Below are positions 58,640-64,000 of a stretch of 64,000 nucleotides of DNA, piece after piece. The position numbers were made by a program, and so were the translations under genes. Source of the stretch: Lentibacillus sp. Marseille-P4043 (GTDB lineage: Bacteria; Bacillota; Bacilli; Bacillales; Amphibacillaceae); NCBI RefSeq assembly GCF_900258515.1, contig NZ_LT984884.1, positions 1,213,290-1,277,289 on the forward strand. Reading direction: 5' to 3'. The number at the start of each line of letters is the position of its first letter. Within the stretch, counting starts at the first letter, position 1. The notes beneath the pieces were generated by a model, which was not told the DNA's origin, made no database searches, and saw only the letters and a program-made list of their open reading frames with translations.

Positions 58640-58983
58640 CATTGATGGAAAATATGGAGGCAGCTCCAATCCCGCTTATAAAGCAGGATATAATCTGATA
58701 ATTCGGTTGCTGCTTTCCTTTGTCTTTTTTTCAAAAGCATGATTTCAAATATATAAAAATGGTATTTGATCTTAACTTTGAACTAAAGTGTGGCTATGTG
58801 TAATAAAAATTATCAGAAGTGGATTTCGCTATGTTAACGCCAATGGTTGTAATATTTTATGCAATGCTATTTGTTTCCCTATGGTAGATAAAGAATACAT
58901 AAATTTCTCAACGCGTGATGCATAATGTCGGAGTGAGGAAAGGTTTCTTCGGTGATTAGATGAGTAAAAAAGGTGGTGAACAG
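58640..58983 (+). other. Non-coding gap after DUF443-like copy 3
   Basis: A+T-rich with a weak hairpin near 58660-58725 and T-run. A 17-codon frame (MLTPMVVIFYAML, about 58832) is too short to judge. Nothing else is supported. Confidence 0.35.
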
Positions 58984-59362
58984 GTGAATAAACTTACTCC
59001 ATTAATCTTTTACCTCACAGTCGGGGGGCTAATTGTCTTTGTGCTAACCATGTTTATCATCGGTGCAGGAATAAAAATGTTTCTATACATTGTTTTAGGG
59101 TTTGCTGTACTATTCTTGGTATGATTACTAGTTTTTTAGAAAAAAATTATACCCTGTATGGCTTGGTGTTTTGGGATCCGGAGCTGTAGTTGTCATTGTA
59201 CAATTATTAATCCAGTCTTGGCTTTGTACCTTATTAATGGCCTGTTTATTTGGGGTTCTTATCTTTGTCCATTTTAGGATTACAGATACAAAATGGTCAA
59301 ATGTGGTGTCGTTTCTGGTGTATGGAGCGATGATTATAGTGGTTCTATATTTCGGTGTGTGA
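58984..59362 (+). pseudogene. Four-helix membrane protein, frameshifted copy
   Basis: GTG start at 58984 with AAGGTGG upstream: (M)NKLTPLIFYLTVGGLIVF, similar to the intact 53565 gene. The frame ends at about 59124. LGMITSFLEK continues in a second frame, and after an A-run near 59142 LYPVWLGVLGSGAVVV continues in a third to 59362. Two frameshifts make a functional product unlikely. Confidence 0.7.
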
Positions 59363-59509
59363 CTGAGGCTTATGATAGTTTTATGAAAATTAAATGATGC
59401 TTAATGGAGACTCAACCACTTGTTTTTGATAATCTAATAAACTATAAAAAATTCAACATCGAAGGGATCATTCATTCGGGGTTTATTTTAAAATTGATGA
59501 GGTGAAGGA

Positions 59510-60022
59510 ATGAAAAAATATAGTACTGCATTAATATTGATGGCATTTATTCTAATTGGATGCAGTTTTTCAGTAAGTTTTGGCGATGATTCGAAAAGAA
59601 AAGCGATGAGAAAGGTGATTAGACTTTACAATTAACAAAGGTGGATGAGAAAGCTGGTGTAACGTTGGAAAATGAAACGTATAAGAGGTTGTTCAAAAAG
59701 TCCGGTAAAAATGACACATCGAATTTCTTCGTTGGCTTGTTTCTCCGCTCCTTGGAAAAGAAAATCGCTTTTCCTTCGTGCGATGTAGTTTCAGGGGGTG
59801 TCCCTTGTGCTCATGTATCTAAATGCATACATTCCGCTACTCGAAACTACGCCGCCTCGAACTTCTCGGTCCTTTTCATCCTCCTTTTTGAACACGCACT
59901 ATATTGAAATAAACAGTATGATTCAGGAGGACCCTAAAATTGGTGCGGCAAATGATTTTAGTGTTTACACAATAAATATCTACCATACAGATTTTGGCAG
60001 ACAGCTTTTCTTGTTGGGTTGA
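59510..60022 (+). pseudogene. Lipoprotein gene disrupted by a frameshift and a MITE
   Basis: Begins MKKYSTALILMAFILIGCS (lipobox Cys 18). After a frameshift near 59633, LQLTKVDEKAGVTLENETY matches the intact lipoprotein's LQLQKQDEEAGVTVESNS. The MITE at 59684-59899 follows, and the frame resumes with IEINSMIQEDPKIGAANDFSV, matching the intact protein's domain. Removing the MITE and one TATA rejoins ...ETY-IEINSMI in frame, which shows the insertion point directly. The 3' end also stops early at 60022. Confidence 0.85.
59684..59899 (+). mobile_element. MITE-like element, copy 3, inserted in a lipoprotein gene (TATA duplication)
   Basis: 216 bp from AGAGGTTGTTCAAAAAGTCC to TTTTTGAACACGCAC, flanked by TATA at 59680-59683 and 59900-59903. 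Same ends as the copies at 8617-8772 and 14019-14064. Carries internal insertions including a piece (CTCCTTGG ... TTCGTGCGATGTAG) resembling the nested module of the larger repeats. Confidence 0.85.
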
Positions 60023-60146
60023 ATTACGATGTTTGTTAAAGAAGTTTTGAAGAGAACTTATGAAACTGTGAATCTATGTAATAGGTAGCAGGACACGTGT
60101 GACTTTAGGTTCGGGTATTTAGTATGGGCGAGGGAGTGAGAAAATC

Positions 60147-60539
60147 ATGGATAATAAAAATGCGTGGACGGCACAACTCTTGGCCAAAATTGGTGGATTT
60201 ATTTGTATGGGTGCGTCTGGATTCTTTTTGGTATTAAACATGTTTACCCCAGTGGAAATTACCATTAATGATTCTTATACAAGCGGTACATTATGGGAAC
60301 TTGCCTCTCATCCTGGTCCATTAACATTATGGTTGGGCTTGCTTGTTGGACTCTTCGTATTGGGAATGATCGGTCTGATGATTAGTAAAAAGGTGCAGAC
60401 AAAAGCAACCATAGCGCAAGGATTTATTTTTATTATTATCGGGTTTCCAACGATAGTACTGGCTGGCGCGGGGATCCTTTTTATTATTGCTGGGGTGCAA
60501 ACCTTTTTGGCGAAGAAGGTGCAGGAATTGACAGTTTGA
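60147..60539 (+). CDS. Small multi-pass membrane protein of unknown function
   Basis: 130 residues with about three membrane helices (IGGFICMGASGFFLVLNMF, LWLGLLVGLFVLGMIGLMI, FIFIIIGFPTIVLAGAGILFII) and a periplasmic-type loop between the first two. GGCGAGGGAGTGAG precedes the ATG at 60147. No recognised family. Lies between the broken lipoprotein and an intact lipoprotein, each apparently separately transcribed. Confidence 0.72.
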   Translation: MDNKNAWTAQLLAKIGGFICMGASGFFLVLNMFTPVEITINDSYTSGTLWELASHPGPLTLWLGLLVGLFVLGMIGLMISKKVQTKATIAQGFIFIIIGFPTIVLAGAGILFIIAGVQTFLAKKVQELTV

Positions 60540-60837
60540 TGGTTATTATTTTTGTGTTTCCACTTCGCAAATACTCAGGGTTTCTCGTGTAATACAGAAT
60601 TATTCGTATATTTAGTCATAAGGTCTCATTTCCAATATTTATGAGATACATTTCATCCCTTTATGTTAATATAAGTACTTGGGAAGATTGCGTGAAAACT
60701 ATGAAAAAAGTAAGTGATACATTAATGTAGGATGATGCAACAAGGGTACCTATTCGATTATAAAAAGAAAGGGAACCTCTTTCTTGCGTTATCCGTATAC
60801 ATATATGTAAAACAAATTTAAGGAAGGTGGATATAAC

Positions 60838-61731
60838 TTGAAAAAGTGGATGTTGCTAATCGTGGCTGGGTTGATGGCGCTTGTTCTTGCTGCATGTAAT
60901 GAGACTGCTGAACCAGCGGAAGGCACAAGTGAGGAAAATGAAAGTGAACTGACAGCGAAGGAAGTATATACGAAGGCATTGGAATCATCGGAGGAAATGG
61001 AAAGTGCGGAAGTTTCCATGAATATGAACCAGCAGATTAAGTCTGAGGCAGATTCGATTTCAATGAATAACGAAAGTAACTTTGATACCAAAATGACGAT
61101 GGACCCAATGGCAATGTATCTTAATGGGACTACCAAAATGACAATGGCTGGTTCAGAAGATCAAATTCCAGAAATGGGTATGGAAATATATATGGTTGAC
61201 GACGGAATGTATATGACCAGTGATCAATTTAATGGCGAATGGCTAAAAATGGAAGGGACATCAATGGACGCTTTGCAGGAAATGGCAGGTCAGCAGCCAG
61301 ATCCATCCGAGCAATTAAAAATGCTACAGGATTATGCGGATGAGCTTTCTTTTGAACAAACAGATAATGAGTTTATTTTAAAATTATCTGCGGATGGAGA
61401 GAAATTCAATGATTTGATGCAAAAAATGATGAAGGACTCCATGCCACCAGAATTGATGCAGCAAATGGGTGAAGAGGGTCAGCAAGCTCTAGAAAATACA
61501 CAGATTAATAGCTTGGCATATGAACTTACAATTGATAAAGAATCATATGAAATGAAGGCTCTTACTATGGATATGGACATTACAATGAAGCAAGATGGAT
61601 CTGAATTAAATATTGTTCAAAATGTCGAGTCCGAGTATTCCAACATCAATAAAGTCGATGCAATTGAAGTGCCTGCCGATGTGAAAGAAAACGCAATCGA
61701 TGCAGCAGATTTAGAGGGTCAACTACAATAA
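60838..61731 (+). CDS. Lipoprotein, DUF6612-like
   Basis: 297 residues with a lipobox LAAC (Cys 20). The mature domain is rich in Met and acidic residues and shaped like LolA/LppX-type carriers (YTKALESSEEMESAEVSMNM near 45), as in the DUF6612 lipoproteins common in bacilli. Start TTG at 60838: AAGGAAGGTGG is ideally spaced, and the signal peptide begins MKKWMLL. A strong terminator follows. Possibly unrelated to the toxin genes. Confidence 0.82.
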   Translation: MKKWMLLIVAGLMALVLAACNETAEPAEGTSEENESELTAKEVYTKALESSEEMESAEVSMNMNQQIKSEADSISMNNESNFDTKMTMDPMAMYLNGTTKMTMAGSEDQIPEMGMEIYMVDDGMYMTSDQFNGEWLKMEGTSMDALQEMAGQQPDPSEQLKMLQDYADELSFEQTDNEFILKLSADGEKFNDLMQKMMKDSMPPELMQQMGEEGQQALENTQINSLAYELTIDKESYEMKALTMDMDITMKQDGSELNIVQNVESEYSNINKVDAIEVPADVKENAIDAADLEGQLQ

Positions 61732-61744
61732 AGATTAATTCTTG

Positions 61745-61777
61745 AAAAATGCGCCGTTTGATAGGCGCATTTTTTTA
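61745..61777 (+). terminator. Rho-independent terminator after the DUF6612-like lipoprotein
   Basis: AAAATGCGCC pairs with GGCGCATTTT across an 8-base loop, followed by a T-run. A weaker AAAAAGC...GCTTTTT pairing near 61868-61917 is also present. Confidence 0.9.
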
Positions 61778-61989
61778 TTGGCAAATATGACTGTTGGTAA
61801 AAGTATTTTAGCGGCATGAAAAGGGATAAAATGACTGCGCTAGCTATGTTAATAGCCCGAGAGAATGAAAAAGCAAGCCCACGCAGAAATTAGATGTGTC
61901 ATTTTACCGGGCTTTTTAATTCAAAAGTACCCCAATGACAACGTTTTATAGTATGATAGGAGGTATAATTTGAGAAAGGACGTGGCTAA

Positions 61990-62940
61990 GTGATTATCCC
62001 TCTCGATAAATCTGACTACATTCCCCAACTAAAAGCCTTGGATCAACGGACTGCGACACACCATCCTGAAAAACAATTAATACAAACCCAGTTAATAAAA
62101 GAACTGGCTGGTGCTAGAGGCCAATCCGCATTAACTTTTCCATTAAGGTTCTTACATGATGAAGATTATATTTTACGCAATCCCCGGATTGATGATGAAA
62201 ATGAATGTTTTGAGATAGACAACCTTATCTTAAAACGTAACTACATCCTCTTAGTGGAAGTGAAAAATTGGTATGGCACGTTATATTTTGACGGTGAAAA
62301 GCAAGTCGTCCGCAAAGGCGATGATGGCATAGAGGAAGGACTCCCAAATCCGATTCCACAAGTAAAACTACAACAACACCGGCTACAAAAATGGTTGCGC
62401 CAATTTGACCTCCCGCAAATTCCATTTCTCTACTTTGCTGTTATCAGCTTCCCCAGTACAATTATCAAGTCTATGCATACCGATCAATCCGTTCCAGAAG
62501 AAGTATTCCACAGTAATTTACTACCATTAAAAATAGAAAAATTAAATCAACAATACAGTAAAAACATCCTGTCCGGGAATATGCTCAAAACGATTGCAGC
62601 ACAGATTTGCAACGCGCATAAGGTGAAAAAGGTTCATGTTCTGGATAAATTTCATGTTTCTGAAAATGAACTTATCAACGGGGTGTTTTGCCAAAAGTGT
62701 TATGCAAACCCAATGAACTGGAAATATGGCACGTGGCATTGTCCGGTCTGTGATCATGTATCAAAAAACGCACACATGCAAGCACTTGATGAATATAGTC
62801 TTATCATTAATAATGAAATTACAAATCGTGAAGCCAGAGCCTTTTTACGTATTGATTCACCGGATGTCACCAAGAGATTACTCTCAGGCAGCTATCCACC
62901 AATTGGAAAAACCGGTTACCGACGTTACAAATTGAGATGA
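61990..62940 (+). CDS. NERD-domain protein with C-terminal zinc ribbon
   Basis: 316 residues. The nuclease-related (NERD) domain is N-terminal, with catalytic-type residues in FEIDNLIL (Glu 75, Asp 77) and LLVEVKNW (Glu 90, Lys 92), a PD-(D/E)xK-like fold. A C-terminal zinc ribbon has CQKC and CPVC (Cys 234, 237, 251, 254). Start GTG at 61990 after GAAAGGACG. Such proteins are common in bacilli and suggested to act on DNA, but function is not established. Its stop is followed at once by tandem array 4. Confidence 0.83.
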   Translation: MIIPLDKSDYIPQLKALDQRTATHHPEKQLIQTQLIKELAGARGQSALTFPLRFLHDEDYILRNPRIDDENECFEIDNLILKRNYILLVEVKNWYGTLYFDGEKQVVRKGDDGIEEGLPNPIPQVKLQQHRLQKWLRQFDLPQIPFLYFAVISFPSTIIKSMHTDQSVPEEVFHSNLLPLKIEKLNQQYSKNILSGNMLKTIAAQICNAHKVKKVHVLDKFHVSENELINGVFCQKCYANPMNWKYGTWHCPVCDHVSKNAHMQALDEYSLIINNEITNREARAFLRIDSPDVTKRLLSGSYPPIGKTGYRRYKLR

Positions 62941-62948
62941 AAAGGAGA

Positions 62949-63074
62949 AAGTCGCCGAACAAAGCAAGGAAGTCGCCGGACGCACGCAAGAAGTCGCCGG
63001 ACAAAGCGGGAAAGTCGCCGAACGAAGCGGGAAAGTCGCCGGACAAAGCGGGGAAGTCGCCGGACAACCGGGAC
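62949..63074 (+). repeat. Tandem array 4: six 21-bp units with GTCGCCG core
   Basis: GTCGCCG recurs at 62951, 62972, 62993, 63014, 63035 and 63056, exactly every 21 bases, with the pattern AAGTCGCCGGACAAAGCGGG and variants. A 21-bp period keeps all frames open and one frame reads KSPDKAG repeats. It resembles array 1 units such as CATCGGCCGGAGAGCGGGAA but is shorter. Located between the NERD gene and the prfA promoter, and much more G+C-rich than its surroundings. Confidence 0.92.
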
Positions 63075-63177
63075 AAACCATGCCCGTACGGTAAACCAGA
63101 CGGTGGCACATTCCAATACGTAGCCCCGCCCACCCGCACACCACGCACACCCCGCCCAACCCGCATCAAAAAGAATT

Positions 63178-63206
63178 TTGACCTCCTCCAGCGAGTATAC
63201 TATAAT
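63178..63206 (+). promoter_or_regulatory. prfA promoter
   Basis: TTGACC at 63178-63183 and TATAAT at 63201-63206 with exact 17-bp spacing, 30 bases before the start codon. Confidence 0.78.
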
Positions 63207-63236
63207 TAGACTGTTAATCAGAAAGAGGTGGCCGTG

Positions 63237-64000
63237 ATGTTAGATCGTTTACAATCATTGGAAGACCGTTATAACAAATTGAATGAATTACTTAGCGACC
63301 CTGAGGTTATTAGTGATACGAAGAAATTACGTGAATATTCGAAGGAACAATCGGACTTGGAAGATGTTGTTCAAGCATACCGTGAATATACCGATGTAAC
63401 AACTCAATTAAAAGATGCAAAGGCAATGCTGGAAGATGACTTGGATGATGAAATGGCGGAAATGGCTAAGGCAGAAATTACGGAGCTTACAGAGTCCAAG
63501 GAAGAGCTTGAAGAACGTATGAAAATCCTACTCCTGCCTAAAGACCCGAATGATGATAAGAACGTTATTATGGAAATTCGCGGTGCTGCTGGTGGAGATG
63601 AGGCTGCATTGTTTGCGGGTGATTTGTACCGAATGTATTCTCGCTATGCCGAGGCGCAGGGATGGAAAATTGACGTGATGGAAACCCACACAACTGGTGT
63701 TGGTGGCTACAAGGAAATCATTTTTATGATTAATGGGACTGGGGCATATTCCAAGCTAAAATATGAAAATGGTGCACACCGGGTTCAGCGCGTACCAGAA
63801 ACTGAATCAGGTGGAAGAATCCATACGTCAACAGCAACTGTAGCCGTTTTACCGGAGACAGAAGATGTTGAAGTTGATATTCATGAAAAAGATATTCGTG
63901 TTGATACATTTGCGTCGAGTGGTCCAGGGGGGCAAAGTGTTAATACAACAATGTCTGCTGTTCGGTTAACACACGAACCAACGGGAATTGTTGTTTCGAT
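63237..64000 (+). CDS. prfA: Peptide chain release factor 1, partial (runs off window)
   Basis: Recognises UAA and UAG stops and triggers peptide release. 254 complete codons are inside the window; the family is about 355 residues. The GGQ catalytic motif is at 231-233 ([11 protein letters not shown]). The stop-codon reading region contains [21 protein letters not shown], where PET corresponds to the PxT tripeptide of RF1. AAAGAGGTGG precedes the ATG at 63237. Normal downstream partner of tdk in Bacillus subtilis, here displaced by the secretion locus. Confidence 0.96.
   Translation, partial: MLDRLQSLEDRYNKLNELLSDPEVISDTKKLREYSKEQSDLEDVVQAYREYTDVTTQLKDAKAMLEDDLDDEMAEMAKAEITELTESKEELEERMKILLLPKDPNDDKNVIMEIRGAAGGDEAALFAGDLYRMYSRYAEAQGWKIDVMETHTTGVGGYKEIIFMINGTGAYSKLKYENGAHRVQRVPETESGGRIHTSTATVAVLPETEDVEVDIHEKDIRVDTFASSGPGGQSVNTTMSAVRLTHEPTGIVVS

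Noticed and set aside
59641..59907. ORF of 88 codons beginning in the lipoprotein pseudogene and crossing the MITE
   Set aside because: Composite of a broken gene and non-coding element; not a real protein.
62937..63209. Small KSP-repeat protein overlapping the NERD stop by ATGA
   Set aside because: No ribosome site, low complexity, overlaps the prfA promoter, and the reverse strand is equally open. Kept only as a finding.

Overview
The window looks like a chromosomal segment of a low-GC, spore-forming member of the Bacillaceae, probably a halotolerant Virgibacillus/Oceanobacillus-type genus. This rests on Bacillus subtilis-like gene order (hemQ, pta, lipL, ywfO, ywgA, ywhD, pbpG, ywiB, argS, then rpoE, pyrG, spo0F, fbaA, tal, murAB, glpX, rho, rpmE, tdk, prfA), strong AAGGAGG-type ribosome binding sites and a sigma-H-like promoter before spo0F. 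Genus is inference; no rRNA or tRNA gene was seen.

Layout. 1-11.4 kb: heme (hemQ, cut by the window edge), acetate (pta), lipoate (lipL), an HD phosphohydrolase, small conserved proteins, a class A penicillin-binding protein and argS. 11.4-24.4 kb: fatty and branched acyl-CoA catabolism. fadF carries a FadR-like palindrome in its promoter. A thiolase/3-hydroxyacyl-CoA dehydrogenase/two acyl-CoA dehydrogenases operon has a near-perfect CcpA (cre) site. A meaB/TetR/icmF operon handles a B12-dependent acyl-CoA mutase. 25-36.8 kb: RNA polymerase delta, CTP synthase with a recognisable CTP-sensing attenuator, spo0F, central carbon enzymes, MurA, Rho, a type B ribosomal protein L31 and thymidine kinase. 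36.8-61.7 kb, between tdk and prfA: a type VII secretion locus in Staphylococcus-like order (esxA-esaA-essA-esaB-essB-essC). It is followed by small helical partner proteins, an LXG toxin, membrane proteins, two DUF5085-like proteins, lipoproteins and a decaying tail of duplicated genes. The tail holds a frameshifted second LXG gene, three DUF443-like five-helix membrane proteins (one frameshifted), a DUF4176 protein, and broken copies of a four-helix membrane protein and of a lipoprotein. 62-64 kb: a NERD-domain protein and the start of prfA.

The most unusual feature is the amount of intergenic repeat DNA. Four tandem arrays have 20-21 bp units; three share a half-unit CATCRRCCCG joined to an array-specific second half, and one of these sits inside the secretion operon. 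A small MITE-like element occurs three times with matching ends and 4-bp TNNA target duplications (TGTA, TTAA, TATA); one copy has broken a lipoprotein gene. A larger modular, nested repeat family fills several intergenic gaps, including both sides of rpoE.

How it works together: the secretion ATPase EssC, membrane proteins EsaA/EssA/EssB and EsxA would export the LXG proteins with their small helical partners. The LXG proteins end in glycine-rich hydrophobic segments that suggest membrane-acting toxins, and the multi-helix membrane proteins next to them are the natural immunity candidates. This toxin-immunity reading is inference from family knowledge and gene context.
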